A stretch of 39,719 nucleotides of DNA. Origin: a virus. The position numbers and the translations under genes were made by a program. The notes under the pieces are model-generated. The model was not told where the DNA came from. It did not search any database and worked only from the letters and a program-made list of their open reading frames with translations. Of this stretch, positions 15,552 to 24,193 are shown piece after piece. The stretch lies in the IMG/VR virus record IMGVR_UViG_3300034072_000477, positions 1 to 39,719 of that record; one strand, written 5' to 3'. Each line of letters starts with the position of its first letter. The stretch's first letter is position 1.

Positions 15552-15594
15552 TTTCAGTCTCCTATTGATTGAAGGGTTGGGCTTTTACAGCGGT

Positions 15595-16191
15595 TCAGTG
15601 GAAGGAGCGGGACAGGAACTTGTCGCGACCAACCAGCACCGGCTCGTCGGGGTTGGCTTTGCCACCACCGGCCAGCGCATCAGCGACGGTGGTGTCGGCA
15701 TCGCCCACGGCGGCATCGTTGCCTTCGGTGCGGACAGCGGCGGCCAGTGCATTGAAGGCGGCGCGCACGGTGTCGGCGTCGGCGGCATCGACGGTCTTGC
15801 CGGCGAGCACAGCCTCGGCGATGGCCTTGGCGGTAGCGTCCTGGCCAGTGACGCTGGTGATCACCTCGCGGCGGATAGCGAGGCAGGTCTTGCCGTCGGT
15901 GACCAGCTCGGGCACGAGGCGCTTGGCGTCACCGATGGTCTTGCCCCACTCGGCCACCATGGCGTCGCGGGCGTCGGGCGTCATCACGTCCTTTTTGAGG
16001 GATTCGAGCTCGGCATCCTTCGCCTGCATGGCGGTGTCGTGCTCGGTCTTGGCGGCGGCCAGGGCATCGTTTGCGGCCTTGGTTTCCGCCTGCGCCTTGA
16101 TCACGGCCTGATTCAGCTTGTCGACGGCAGCCGCTGCGGCTTCCTCCATTTCGAAGGGGATACCGTCGATGGTCACTTTGCGTACTGCCAT
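15595..16191 (-). CDS. Nested in-frame scaffolding protein
   Basis: Inside the protease gene the ATG at 16191 (MAVRKVTIDGIPFEMEE) is preceded by a strong Shine-Dalgarno, AAGGAG, with 8-9 bases spacing. It opens a 198-aa in-frame product that is exactly the helical part (LNQAVIKAQAETKAANDALAAAK..). Nested protease/scaffold genes are known from lambda (C/Nu3) and other phages. The protein would form the internal core of the procapsid. Confidence 0.65.
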   Translation of the reverse strand: MAVRKVTIDGIPFEMEEAAAAAVDKLNQAVIKAQAETKAANDALAAAKTEHDTAMQAKDAELESLKKDVMTPDARDAMVAEWGKTIGDAKRLVPELVTDGKTCLAIRREVITSVTGQDATAKAIAEAVLAGKTVDAADADTVRAAFNALAAAVRTEGNDAAVGDADTTVADALAGGGKANPDEPVLVGRDKFLSRSFH

Positions 16192-16773
16192 CGTATTTAC
16201 TCCTTGTTGAGTAGGTTGAGAGTCGGCTATTCGGCACGCAGAACCACAGCGGGCCGCATCCACCAATGCGACATGGTTGCCTCGGATGTTTCTTTGCACG
16301 CCGTCATAGGGCTGGCCGTCGGCCGTGGTCCCTGGCGTGAGATCCAGTTCGAAGGTATAGCCGTTCGACAGCTCTACCTTCCCTTCCTGCATGGCGTCGA
16401 CCGCCTCGCGAGACTTGATGATCAACTGACCATCGAGCCATTCACCGGACTGGACGATGTTGCGCACCTCGCCCTTGGCAAGCTCCTCCCAGTTGTCGGC
16501 GGTCACATTCACCGTCGGGTGGTCAATCGTGACGGGCTTGTTCTCGAAGCTCGCCATGCTGGCGGCGTTGAATACCTCCTCGGGCGGGCGGTGCAGCCGG
16601 ATCACCTTCATCGGATCGAGGCCTTGCGCATCCAGCCCAAGCTCGTAGGCGCGGTAGGTCTGCACCCCGGTGCGGGCCAGCCGGCCTGGCGCCACGATAT
16701 AGCCTTCCTCAGTGACAATCCGGCTCGTCAGCGACATCAGGTCGCGGGCCAAAAATCTTTGCTTTGTGCTCAT
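15595..16773 (-). CDS. DUF2213 prohead protease with C-terminal scaffold
   Basis: A 392-aa protein. The N-terminal half (about 1-190) is the DUF2213 domain: EEGYIVAPGRLARTGVQTY, PPEEVFNAASMASFENKPVTIDHP, the GEVRNIVQSGEWLDGQLII strand and ELSNGYTFELD. This family is thought to be the maturation protease. The C-terminal half is Ala/Glu/Lys-rich and predicted helical, typical of scaffolding protein. The start at 16773 overlaps the minor head stop (ATGA). An internal start at 16191 probably makes the scaffold separately. Confidence 0.8.
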   Translation of the reverse strand: MSTKQRFLARDLMSLTSRIVTEEGYIVAPGRLARTGVQTYRAYELGLDAQGLDPMKVIRLHRPPEEVFNAASMASFENKPVTIDHPTVNVTADNWEELAKGEVRNIVQSGEWLDGQLIIKSREAVDAMQEGKVELSNGYTFELDLTPGTTADGQPYDGVQRNIRGNHVALVDAARCGSACRIADSQPTQQGVNTMAVRKVTIDGIPFEMEEAAAAAVDKLNQAVIKAQAETKAANDALAAAKTEHDTAMQAKDAELESLKKDVMTPDARDAMVAEWGKTIGDAKRLVPELVTDGKTCLAIRREVITSVTGQDATAKAIAEAVLAGKTVDAADADTVRAAFNALAAAVRTEGNDAAVGDADTTVADALAGGGKANPDEPVLVGRDKFLSRSFH

Positions 16774-17639
16774 AGTCCGAGGCGCTCCTCCTCGCCGTCC
16801 AGATCGAAATACGGGATCGCCACGCATCGGCAATTCACGTCTTCGCCCGGGTGGCCGGTTTCCGGTGGGTCATCCCATCGGAAAACCTTGCCGTCATTGG
16901 CTGCATGGTTGTCACGCACACGCTCATCGCCGGATGTCTGCCACTTGTAGCGGTCCAGACCAATCGACGTTTGCCGGGCGCGGTTGAATGCCCCGTTCAT
17001 CTTGCTGGTCTGGTCACGCGCGATCAGTTTGGCCCGGCTCTCGGTCACGTCGCCGATGCGCATCACCTCGCGGGCTAGATCCTCGTAGCGGATACCGGCC
17101 TGCATGTTCTTGCTCACCGACTCGCCCAGCTTGTCGAAGTACTGCGCTGGAATCGACTGGATCAGCTCGATATTTGCCGCCGTTGCCTTAGTCATGGCTG
17201 AGAGAATCGGCCCGCTTTGCGACAGCAGCGGCGTGATGTCGATGCCGAGTGACTGCTTGGCCGATGCCTTGAGCCGTTCGTCGGTCGCCTCCAGGTTGCG
17301 CAGCGTAGCCAGGGAGGCCAGGCGCTGGGCCGTTGCCTCAATGCCACCGAAGCGGCGGGCCATGCTGCTGAAAGTCGACTCGAGCGGACGGCGCGGCACC
17401 GAGTCGCGCGCCGCGGTGTCGCCCGCCTTTGCGTACGTTGGCTCCATGGCGCGCAGCTCAGGCAGCAATTCCTCGGTGGCAACGCGGCGGAGCTGCTGCA
17501 CGAGGGCAAGCAACTGAGCCTTGTACCAAAGCTCGTTGGCCCGGGAGGGCCTGATCGGCTTCAACAGGCGCACCCGCTTCCGCAGGCGCTGGCTCTGCAT
17601 GGTTGCGCGCAGCACTCCGCGCAGATCGATGCCGGCCAT
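16770..17639 (-). CDS. Minor head protein (Mu gpF / SPP1 gp7-like)
   Basis: A 289-aa head morphogenesis protein. The C-terminal region is diagnostic: DQTSKMNGAFNRARQTSIGL, YKWQTSGDERVRDNHAANDG, then PGEDVNCRCVAIPYF, the Cys-x-Cys motif of the SPP1 gp7/Mu F family. It associates with the portal inside the head. A GTG directly before the chosen ATG is an alternative start; both overlap the portal stop. Confidence 0.88.
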   Translation of the reverse strand: MAGIDLRGVLRATMQSQRLRKRVRLLKPIRPSRANELWYKAQLLALVQQLRRVATEELLPELRAMEPTYAKAGDTAARDSVPRRPLESTFSSMARRFGGIEATAQRLASLATLRNLEATDERLKASAKQSLGIDITPLLSQSGPILSAMTKATAANIELIQSIPAQYFDKLGESVSKNMQAGIRYEDLAREVMRIGDVTESRAKLIARDQTSKMNGAFNRARQTSIGLDRYKWQTSGDERVRDNHAANDGKVFRWDDPPETGHPGEDVNCRCVAIPYFDLDGEEERLGL

Positions 17640-19078
17640 CACTCACCCCCGGGTTGCTCGACGCCGGCGACCGGCTGGCCCTCTACTGGCTTCTCGTCGG
17701 GCTTTTCCTTCGCCTTCGGGTCTGCCGGCGGGGCGCCGTGCTCGCCGTTTTCGTCCATCGGCTTACTCAGCTCCTCGACAAGGGCGACATCGGCCTCGGT
17801 CATGTTGCGGTAGGTGCCGCGCTCCTTGAGGTCACGCGCGACCAGGTGCTCCGGAACGACGCCAAGCCCCACATAAATCTGATCGCGCTCTGCCCTGGTC
17901 TTTTCGACCGTGGCCTGCTCGGATTCGGACAGTTGCCACAGAGGGTTGAAGTCGAAGCGGAAGTCCTCGGGCATATGGCCCAGCTCCGAGCGCACGAGGA
18001 TCTCGTAGAGGTACTCAAGCTGCGGCCGCAGGTCGGTTTCCTGACCAGAGGACAGCTTGTCGTAGTAGTTCCGGACGTCATTGTCGCCGTTGGCATTCAG
18101 GCCGCCCGCAGACTGCCCGAACATTCGAGTCATGGGGATGTCAGCGGCGCCGCACACGTCGACCATGAACTGCAGCATGACCTTGTCGAGGTTGGCAAAG
18201 GTGTTCTGCTTCTTCTCGAAACTCTCTGTGCCGTCCAGCAGCAGCATGCGGTTGAAACTCTTGAGCATCGCCGCGAGCTGGAAGCGCTTGGTGACGACGG
18301 CCTCGCCATCCTTGCGGGAGAGCAGCTCGTTCAGTCCTTCAGCCTTCACCACGTCGACGTTGGCTTCGAACATCATGGTGGCGATGCCCTGTGACGTGGT
18401 GTCGCAGTTCATCAGGCTGTCCATAACGTGCTGCAGCGACGAGTCGTGCCACATGCCATTTTTCTGCCAGGCGAAGTAAGGCAGCTTCTCGCCGTCGAAG
18501 CACAGCACCCGGCTATGGTGGATAACCACCGACGATTCCGCGATGGTGTAGGTGTCCGGCTTGCCGAAGTTGGCGCTGTCGAGGTCGCGGCAAACGTCGC
18601 CAGCGGAAAGGCGCCAACGATCGAGAACGTGCAGATAGCGCAGATCGCCCTTCTTGATCTTGGTGACATCGAGCGGCTTGGACAGGTTGCGGTCCTTAGT
18701 GCCGATCACGATTCTCGACCCGCCGTAGAGGCGTGCCCAGCGCAGAGCCTCGTTGACCTTGGTCTTGACGGCAAAACGCTTCTCGGCCTGCTCAACGGCG
18801 AACTGCGAATCCTCGTCCTCGTCGTCGAAAATGACGTGCAGCCATTCCCGGGTCATGTCGTCGGCTACGACGTTGACGATCTTCTTCGCCAACCAGCTGC
18901 CCCGGTACATGTTCTCCAGTTCCTGATGCGTCAGGGTGCGGGGCATTGCCCACACGGAGAACGAGCGCTTGTCGCGCTCGGTACCGAGCCCGGCGACGAC
19001 ATTCTCCAGACCATCGCTGACCGGCTGGCGTGTCACCGCCAGGGCGGCATCGGCAGTCTTGACGTCGCGTTTTGCCAT
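17639..19078 (-). CDS. Portal protein (DUF1073)
   Basis: A 479-aa portal of the DUF1073 family. Signature segments include RGSWLAKKIVNVVADDMTREW near residue 60, RWARLYGGSRIVIG and the downstream MTRMFGQSAGGLNANGDND. The C-terminus is Pro/Glu-rich and variable. It forms the dodecameric DNA channel at one capsid vertex. It lies directly downstream of the large terminase and overlaps the minor head start. Confidence 0.88.
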   Translation of the reverse strand: MAKRDVKTADAALAVTRQPVSDGLENVVAGLGTERDKRSFSVWAMPRTLTHQELENMYRGSWLAKKIVNVVADDMTREWLHVIFDDEDEDSQFAVEQAEKRFAVKTKVNEALRWARLYGGSRIVIGTKDRNLSKPLDVTKIKKGDLRYLHVLDRWRLSAGDVCRDLDSANFGKPDTYTIAESSVVIHHSRVLCFDGEKLPYFAWQKNGMWHDSSLQHVMDSLMNCDTTSQGIATMMFEANVDVVKAEGLNELLSRKDGEAVVTKRFQLAAMLKSFNRMLLLDGTESFEKKQNTFANLDKVMLQFMVDVCGAADIPMTRMFGQSAGGLNANGDNDVRNYYDKLSSGQETDLRPQLEYLYEILVRSELGHMPEDFRFDFNPLWQLSESEQATVEKTRAERDQIYVGLGVVPEHLVARDLKERGTYRNMTEADVALVEELSKPMDENGEHGAPPADPKAKEKPDEKPVEGQPVAGVEQPGGE

Positions 19079-19085
19079 AGGGTTC

Positions 19086-20618
19086 TCACAGGTTGTCGTA
19101 GATGCTGCCCTTCTTGGCCAGCATGTCGTTGATCGCGTCGCACATCGGGTCGATCTGGTCGTCGTGCGCGTGCGTGTCGTCTGCCGTGAAGGCCTCGCAC
19201 TCGGCCACGAAGTCGTTCACGAACGGCGCATCTTCGGGGATACAGACCAGCCCGGTCTCGATGTAGCTGACCACGTCCATGACGCGGGTCAGCTTGTCCC
19301 GCTCGCGCCCGATACCCTCGACCGGGATGGAACCCGATTCGTGGATGTCCTGCACGAGGCCGGTGCCGCTCGACTTGTCCTCGACCTTCATCTTCCGGAG
19401 GACCGAATCGAACTCGCCCGACTCCTTGTGCTTGTTCCAGAACGCTATGGCGCGGCGGCGCAGTTCAGGCGCCGGCCACTTGCCGCGTATCTGGTCGATC
19501 AGATAGATGCGGCCATCCTCGCCACGCCCCCAGCACTGGAACACGCTGTAGTCGTTGCGCTCGGCTGTTTTCTGCGCCGTGTCGGCGTAGATCATGCGAT
19601 AGCGCAGCGGCGGCAGCACCTTGTAGCGTACGAAGCAAGCACCCTTGATGATGTCGCCACCAAGCGGAGACGGCTGCTGCTGGTACTGCCCGCTGAAAAC
19701 GTAGCGTTCCTTTGCCTCCAGCTCGAGCAGGTCGTGCAGCGGCTCCTTGTAGGGCCAGTAGCTGAACCGCCCCGCCTCGTCGCGCTCGTCGGCGACGATC
19801 AGCTCGCGGTACTTCTCAGGCAGTGAGGCGACATACTCGTCGTCGAGCAGCGCCGGGATACTCAGAAACTCCCATTCGCCGGGCACCTTGCCTGCCTTGA
19901 TGAACCCGGTTGGGTCCTCCTCGGCCAGGCGCTGCATGATCACGATGATCGGCGTGTCCGGGTTTGCCTTCCGGCTCTTGACCGTCGAGATCAGCTTGCG
20001 ATTGGCCTTGGTGCGCGCTGTCTTGCTGTAGGCGTCCTCGACCTTGAGCGGGTCGTCGATGAGGATTGCACCCTGCCAGCCCGGAGCCATGTGGCCGGCT
20101 CGGAAACCGGTGATCTGACCGCCCAGCGATACGGCATACACGCCGCCGGCCTTCTTGCCGTTGACCTCTACGTTCCAGCGCTTCTTCGACTTGGCGTCAT
20201 CAGCGATCTTGAGCGGCCACAGCTGCTGATATTCCTCGGACTGCACGATCTCGCGCGCCGTTTCAGAGTTCAGCAGCGCCAGGTCGTCGGAGTAGCTGAT
20301 GTGCAGAAACCGCGCCCGGGGATTCACTGCAAGGCCGCGCGCGATCATGTTGATCACGACCGTTTCGGTCTTGGAGGAGCCCGGGGGCACGTTGATGACG
20401 AGGTTCTTGACCTTGCCATCCATGACCTCCTGCACCTTGGCGCAGATGAGGCGGTGATGCCAGTTCACCAGGAAGCGGATGCCCTGGCGATGCTTGAAGA
20501 AGTATCGAGTGAAAAACAGGTGATCGGCGTCGCACTTGGCCTTGGCGACGGCCAGCTCAACGGCTGGGTCAATACTCGTCCTCGAGCTTCTTGACTGCGG
20601 CTTTGATTTGCTTTTCAT
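19086..20618 (-). CDS. terL: Terminase large subunit
   Basis: A 510-aa packaging motor. The ATPase half shows a Walker A variant in [12 protein letters not shown], Walker B ILIDDPL and the coupling segment [12 protein letters not shown]. The nuclease half has [33 protein letters not shown] and the C-terminal [12 protein letters not shown]. It pumps DNA into the prohead and cuts the concatemer. The start overlaps the small terminase by 50 bases; the initiation signal is weak, so coupling is likely. Confidence 0.92.
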   Translation of the reverse strand: MKSKSKPQSRSSRTSIDPAVELAVAKAKCDADHLFFTRYFFKHRQGIRFLVNWHHRLICAKVQEVMDGKVKNLVINVPPGSSKTETVVINMIARGLAVNPRARFLHISYSDDLALLNSETAREIVQSEEYQQLWPLKIADDAKSKKRWNVEVNGKKAGGVYAVSLGGQITGFRAGHMAPGWQGAILIDDPLKVEDAYSKTARTKANRKLISTVKSRKANPDTPIIVIMQRLAEEDPTGFIKAGKVPGEWEFLSIPALLDDEYVASLPEKYRELIVADERDEAGRFSYWPYKEPLHDLLELEAKERYVFSGQYQQQPSPLGGDIIKGACFVRYKVLPPLRYRMIYADTAQKTAERNDYSVFQCWGRGEDGRIYLIDQIRGKWPAPELRRRAIAFWNKHKESGEFDSVLRKMKVEDKSSGTGLVQDIHESGSIPVEGIGRERDKLTRVMDVVSYIETGLVCIPEDAPFVNDFVAECEAFTADDTHAHDDQIDPMCDAINDMLAKKGSIYDNL

Positions 20619-20985
20619 TGACCACGGTCGTCCTTTGCTCGACAGGCCCGCCGCCGGCGCCAGTCACTTCGACCGCCTGTGGGGCCTCCTTCCAGCGACC
20701 TCGCGTTTTCAGCCAGAAGATCTGCGATGTCGGGTTGCCGCCCGGATGACTCTCCGTCGGGGTGGTGGCGTTCTTGAACAGGCCTTTTGCCACCTTCACG
20801 GTGGCCTTTACTGTGCCGCTAGCCAGCTCGGCCTTGAAATGCGTGCGCAGCGTCCTGTCGGTGATCGTCTTCCCGTCCTTGGTCTTGATGAAGGTAGCGA
20901 TCTCGGCCTGCGGAATGCCGAATGCTGCCAGCTGCTCGACCAGCTCGCGCTGGTCCGCTGTCGGAGAAAAACTTGGACGTGCCAT
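20569..20985 (-). CDS. terS: Terminase small subunit-like DNA-binding protein
   Basis: A 138-aa protein with an N-terminal helix-turn-helix ([35 protein letters not shown]) and a C-terminal part ending in an acidic LEDEY tail. Position directly before terL with overlap supports the small terminase subunit, which recognises the packaging site. Alternatively it is only an HTH protein in that position. An AAGGG Shine-Dalgarno precedes the start. Confidence 0.75.
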   Translation of the reverse strand: MARPSFSPTADQRELVEQLAAFGIPQAEIATFIKTKDGKTITDRTLRTHFKAELASGTVKATVKVAKGLFKNATTPTESHPGGNPTSQIFWLKTRGRWKEAPQAVEVTGAGGGPVEQRTTVVNEKQIKAAVKKLEDEY

Positions 20986-20995
20986 GTGAAAGCCC

Positions 20996-21023
20996 TTGAA
21001 CCCTGTCGGCGCTTCCTTACAGT
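20996..21023 (+). promoter_or_regulatory. Candidate sigma70 promoter for the counter-oriented 75-aa gene
   Basis: TTGAAC and TACAGT are separated by 16 bases, and the ATG at 21031 begins 7 bases after the -10 box. A transcript from here would start at or very near the start codon (leaderless). Both boxes match consensus at four of six positions. Confidence 0.4.
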
Positions 21024-21030
21024 CCGCCTC

Positions 21031-21258
21031 ATGGAGACGAAACTTTCAGCAGTGAAACGCCACATGCAGGCCGGTGAATGGCAGGAGGCCATACGCCTCG
21101 CAGCCCGCTTCCCCCGCCTCGACCGGCACCGCGACGCGATTCTCAGCGCCCACAGCGCCTACACGAACCCGCGCTTTGTCGTTCAACTCGGCAAGGATCT
21201 CGACGCCCTCAAGGACGCCGGCCGCGCCGCCTTAATCGACCGATTCGGACTCGAATAG
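21031..21258 (+). CDS. Counter-oriented 75-aa protein, candidate moron gene
   Basis: A 75-aa frame on the strand opposite to the late operon, divergent from terS and convergent with the methyltransferase, whose end it overlaps by 27 bases. The protein begins METKLSAVKRHMQAGEWQEA, followed by IRLAARFPRLDRHRDAILSAHSAYTNPRF. This is a non-shadow composition I associate with small proteins recurring in phage genomes, function unknown. The frame is open further upstream, but that part is antisense to terS. It has no Shine-Dalgarno; see the promoter entry. Confidence 0.65.
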   Translation: METKLSAVKRHMQAGEWQEAIRLAARFPRLDRHRDAILSAHSAYTNPRFVVQLGKDLDALKDAGRAALIDRFGLE

Positions 21259-22710
21259 GCTCTCGTCCACTTCAACCGGCCCGCAGGCTTCGGTCGCGCG
21301 CTTCGGGTCGCCCTTCACGAATACCAGCACGTTCTGATGCGTCTTGCCGAGCTTTCGGCTGGCGCTGAACTGCTTGCCTGCGCGGATGGCCAGAGAGCCG
21401 GTAGACGTCACCAGCACCGCCTCGTTGTAGTAGCGGGCGCCGGCGGCTTCGAACGCCGCGATGGTGTCGCCCACGAAATTTCTGTAGATGCCCTGCTTGT
21501 CGCGCACATCGCCGACCACGAAACAGGCGAAGCGATCAGGCTTCAACATGCCGACGGCCTTGGCGATGATCTCGCGGTAGGCGGCGACGAACTCGGGATA
21601 GTCCATGTTCGACAAATCGTCGGGGCTGTCCGAGTAGACCTCAAGGTCTGCATACGGCGGGCAGCTGAACACCATGTCGGCAGCAACGCCGGCCAGGTGC
21701 TGGTCAATGTTGCGGCTATCGCCACATGCCCACGCCGGCGCCGGGCTCGTTTCGTCGCCCATGCCTGCCCATTGCTCGCGGTTGGCCTGCACCTGCTCGC
21801 CGCGTAGGTCGCAGCCGGCGTACTGGCGGCCGGTCTTGGCAGCAACGATGCCGCGCACGCTACCACCCGAGAACGGATCCAGCACGGTACCGCCGGGCGG
21901 GCAGAACCAACGGTAGGCGACCTCGCACATGACGGGGTCGAAGATGCTGGTGCCGCTCTGCACCGCCACGCCCGGGTTGGCTTGCAGGAACTCATCCCAC
22001 GATGCCTCGCGCCCGATCTTCGCCTCGTAGGCGTTCTTGGCGGCATAAACCGCCGGCGGCTGCGATGAGTTGGAGAACGTCAGCAGCTCGGCGCGCCCTT
22101 GCTCGGACTTTAGGCCCAGGGCCAGCCATGCGCGCTTGCGATCCTGCCACCAGCCGCGCCGCGCATCCAGAACAGTGAACGGCGCCAGCATGAAGCGCTC
22201 GGCCAGCGTTGCCCGAGCTTCCTCTGCGTCGGCGCCGACATCGTTGCCGATGTTCAGCAGGTCGCCCAGCTCGGCATTGTCGAAGCCCAGCAGATCCATT
22301 TCGAAGCCGTCAGCCTGGAGGTCAGCCAGCTCGATCGACAGCAGGTCGCTATCCCAGCCGGCCAACTCGGCAAGCTTGTTGTCGGCGATGACGTAGGCGC
22401 GAAACTGCGCCTCGGTCCAGCCCGTCGCGTCCAACACAGGCACCATGCCGGCGGGGAACGCCTCGGCGCCCGCCTTCTTGCCCGGCACCGGATACAGCGC
22501 CTTGCCCGCGGCGAACAGTTGCTTGATGGCCGACAGCGTGCCGTGCCCCTTGGCGATCACGCCCTCGCGGATGACGATGGCGCCGGCCATGCCGAACTCG
22601 TCGATGCTCGCGGCCAGTTGCGTGACCTGGCTTTCCGAGTGGGTGCGGCTGTTCCTGGCGTACGGGATCAGCTCCTCGGCCGGGCGCAATTGCATCGGGT
22701 TCATGGACAT
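21232..22710 (-). CDS. ParB-domain DNA methyltransferase
   Basis: A 492-aa fusion. Residues about 1-110 are a ParB/sulfiredoxin-like domain (LIPYARNSRTHSESQVTQLAASIDEFG..KGHGTLSAIKQL). The C-terminal half is an N4/N6 DNA methyltransferase with the SAM-binding DPFSGGSVRGIVAAKTGRQY and catalytic SCPPYADLEVYS. It probably modifies phage DNA against host restriction. It is the first late gene, after the tandem terminators. The start MSMNPMQL at 22710 is preferred; the frame upstream runs into the terminator and there is no clear Shine-Dalgarno. Confidence 0.88.
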   Translation of the reverse strand: MSMNPMQLRPAEELIPYARNSRTHSESQVTQLAASIDEFGMAGAIVIREGVIAKGHGTLSAIKQLFAAGKALYPVPGKKAGAEAFPAGMVPVLDATGWTEAQFRAYVIADNKLAELAGWDSDLLSIELADLQADGFEMDLLGFDNAELGDLLNIGNDVGADAEEARATLAERFMLAPFTVLDARRGWWQDRKRAWLALGLKSEQGRAELLTFSNSSQPPAVYAAKNAYEAKIGREASWDEFLQANPGVAVQSGTSIFDPVMCEVAYRWFCPPGGTVLDPFSGGSVRGIVAAKTGRQYAGCDLRGEQVQANREQWAGMGDETSPAPAWACGDSRNIDQHLAGVAADMVFSCPPYADLEVYSDSPDDLSNMDYPEFVAAYREIIAKAVGMLKPDRFACFVVGDVRDKQGIYRNFVGDTIAAFEAAGARYYNEAVLVTSTGSLAIRAGKQFSASRKLGKTHQNVLVFVKGDPKRATEACGPVEVDESLFESESVD

Positions 22711-22741
22711 GGGGTTTTTGATAGTCGGAAAAAACACGGCT

Positions 22742-22783
22742 CCGGAAAGAAAGAAGCCCGCCCCACTGGCAGATGGGACGGGC
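22742..22783 (-). terminator. Second terminator upstream of the late operon
   Basis: GCCCGTCCCA pairs with TGGGGCGGGC with one mismatch, followed on the minus strand by TTCTTTCTTTCC. It lies between the Q-like gene and the first late gene, after a stronger terminator. Confidence 0.6.
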
Positions 22784-22824
22784 CTCAAGCCTTGGGTTGC
22801 AGCCAAGGAGAACACACCGGAGAA

Positions 22825-22862
22825 ATGAAAAAAGCCCGGTCGCTTTCGCGGTTCCGGGCTTT
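22825..22862 (-). terminator. Strong terminator between the Q-like gene and the late operon
   Basis: AAAGCCCGG (22862-22854 on the minus strand) pairs with CCGGGCTTT (22839-22831), followed by TTTC to give a run of six T. All late genes lie beyond it. With the Q-like gene just before it, this matches the lambda pR'-terminator arrangement, in which Q lets polymerase read into late genes. Confidence 0.75.
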
Positions 22863-22895
22863 GGACGTAGTACGGGGACTACTGAATTAGTGCCT

Positions 22896-22924
22896 ATTTT
22901 GGGCGCGCTATGCCCAATCGTCAA
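22896..22924 (-). promoter_or_regulatory. Candidate late promoter (pR'-like)
   Basis: On the minus strand TTGACG, a 17-base spacer and CAAAAT form a sigma70-like promoter just after the Q-like gene and about 35 bases before the first terminator. A short inverted repeat (GTAGT/ACTAC, 22867-22882) lies between promoter and terminator. Confidence 0.5.
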
Positions 22925-22960
22925 TGGAAATTTGCAAACTTTTCTGCCGCAATTCTCGGT

Positions 22961-23596
22961 TTACATCGCCACGCCGACCATTCCGATGTTCCGTAGCTTG
23001 TCCTCGATGGCCTCCTGCGCAATCGCCTCGAGTCCGGGAACCGGCTGCTTGGCGCCATGAGCTGGCGTGCCGCCGAAGAACTGGAAGACCTTGGCGCAAT
23101 GAGCGCTGGCAGTATTCCGGGCAATGTCGTAATGCTCGGCGATGGCTTCGATGTTGGTGCGGTCATCTTTGCGGGTGAAGTAGCGGACGACGTACTCGCG
23201 ACGCAACCCACCGTGCGCCGTACATCCGGACAGCGCCGTCGTGCGCACGTAGTCGGCGAGATAACTGATGGCGTCCGTCCATTCAGCATTGATGCGGTGC
23301 CCTGAGCAGCAGTGCGACCGGCAGCTGCATGGGGTTGTGCGCGGCGCGACCCGGGCGATCAGGATGCACTCAGCTAGGCGACCGAGGGAGGCCATTTCGG
23401 CGCGGATCATGCCGGCCTGTCCGGCGCCGTCGAGTCCGATCAGGCCTTTGCCGCTTCCAAAGCCGGGCGCGGCGAGCTTGTTCATGGTCGGCCGCTCGTA
23501 GTTCTGGCTCGTGAAGTTGAGCGCGAACACCATGGCCGAGTGGGCGGTTTCGAAGAGTGGGTCGTTGACGTCAGCCACGGCGAGGCTTGCTCCCAT
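22961..23596 (-). CDS. Putative late-gene regulator (Q-like antiterminator)
   Basis: A 211-aa protein with a Cys/His cluster (CSCRSHCCSGHR at about 91-102) suited to zinc binding, then an alpha-helical region with a possible helix-turn-helix (NIEAIAEHYDIARNTASAHC). It is the last gene of the early leftward operon, followed by a promoter, two terminators and the late genes, the position of lambda Q. It overlaps the preceding gene by 26 bases and has an AGGAG Shine-Dalgarno. The function is inferred from context and the zinc-finger plus HTH layout. Confidence 0.6.
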   Translation of the reverse strand: MGASLAVADVNDPLFETAHSAMVFALNFTSQNYERPTMNKLAAPGFGSGKGLIGLDGAGQAGMIRAEMASLGRLAECILIARVAPRTTPCSCRSHCCSGHRINAEWTDAISYLADYVRTTALSGCTAHGGLRREYVVRYFTRKDDRTNIEAIAEHYDIARNTASAHCAKVFQFFGGTPAHGAKQPVPGLEAIAQEAIEDKLRNIGMVGVAM

Positions 23597-23774
23597 ACAG
23601 TTTTTCTCCTATCTGTTTCACGAATTCCCGGTCGATCATGCCCAGGGCTGGGTCATCCAGCGCGACGACGAGGATTCCATGCTGCTGCCAGCCCTCGCGC
23701 TTGATTTCGGTCTTGTTCATCGGCTCGGCGATCACCCGGGCCAATGCGCAACGCGGTGGTTGCGGCTTGCTCAT
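23571..23774 (-). CDS. Small early protein, unknown function (67 aa)
   Basis: The ATG at 23774 overlaps the rusA stop (ATGA) and opens a 67-aa protein, MSKPQPPRCALARVIAEPMN, then KREGWQQHGILVVALDDPAL. No family recognised. Tight coupling with rusA supports it as real. The frame is open further upstream inside rusA, but that part has no gene-like features. Confidence 0.6.
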   Translation of the reverse strand: MSKPQPPRCALARVIAEPMNKTEIKREGWQQHGILVVALDDPALGMIDREFVKQIGEKLYGSKPRRG

Positions 23775-24193
23775 TGCGGCATCACCTTCACGAACGCTCG
23801 GGGAGTGAGGCCGTAGGATTTGCGTACGAGAAGGTCGATGATCTGCTTGTCGTCCTTCCACACAATCTCGTTGCAGGCGTCGAACAGGCCCTTTATGACG
23901 TTGTCGATGTCGGGCTTCGATGTGGGGTAAATCTCGCCGGCGACGGCTGCATTTCGCTTCTTCTGCGACCAGCTGGCGGGCGGCGTCACGAACAGCGAGA
24001 TCTCGACTGCTACCGGACCGAGGATCATGTCGCGCCCTTGCATCGCTTCCTCGGCCTTGACCTTGACCAGGTTCTCGTAGGTCGCCGTCTTTTCCGGTGT
24101 GTACGTCGTGACGAAGTTGCCGCGACGGGCGAACTTGGGACGTCCCTTGCCGACCGGTGTACCGGGCACAATGAAAACGATCTCCGCGGTCAT
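23771..24193 (-). CDS. rusA: RusA-type Holliday junction resolvase
   Basis: A 140-aa RusA family endonuclease: N-terminal VFIVPGTPVGKGRPKFA, YTPEKTATYENLV, the catalytic Asp-rich KPDIDNVIKGLFDACNEIVWKDDKQI and C-terminal ARAF-type ending. It resolves recombination junctions during phage replication. The start at 24193 overlaps the stop of the replication gene. Confidence 0.9.
   Translation of the reverse strand: MTAEIVFIVPGTPVGKGRPKFARRGNFVTTYTPEKTATYENLVKVKAEEAMQGRDMILGPVAVEISLFVTPPASWSQKKRNAAVAGEIYPTSKPDIDNVIKGLFDACNEIVWKDDKQIIDLLVRKSYGLTPRAFVKVMPQ

Noticed and set aside
20536-21258. 240-codon plus-strand gene
   Set aside because: Only the last 75 codons look like protein; the rest is antisense to terS and terL. 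Annotated from 21031 instead.
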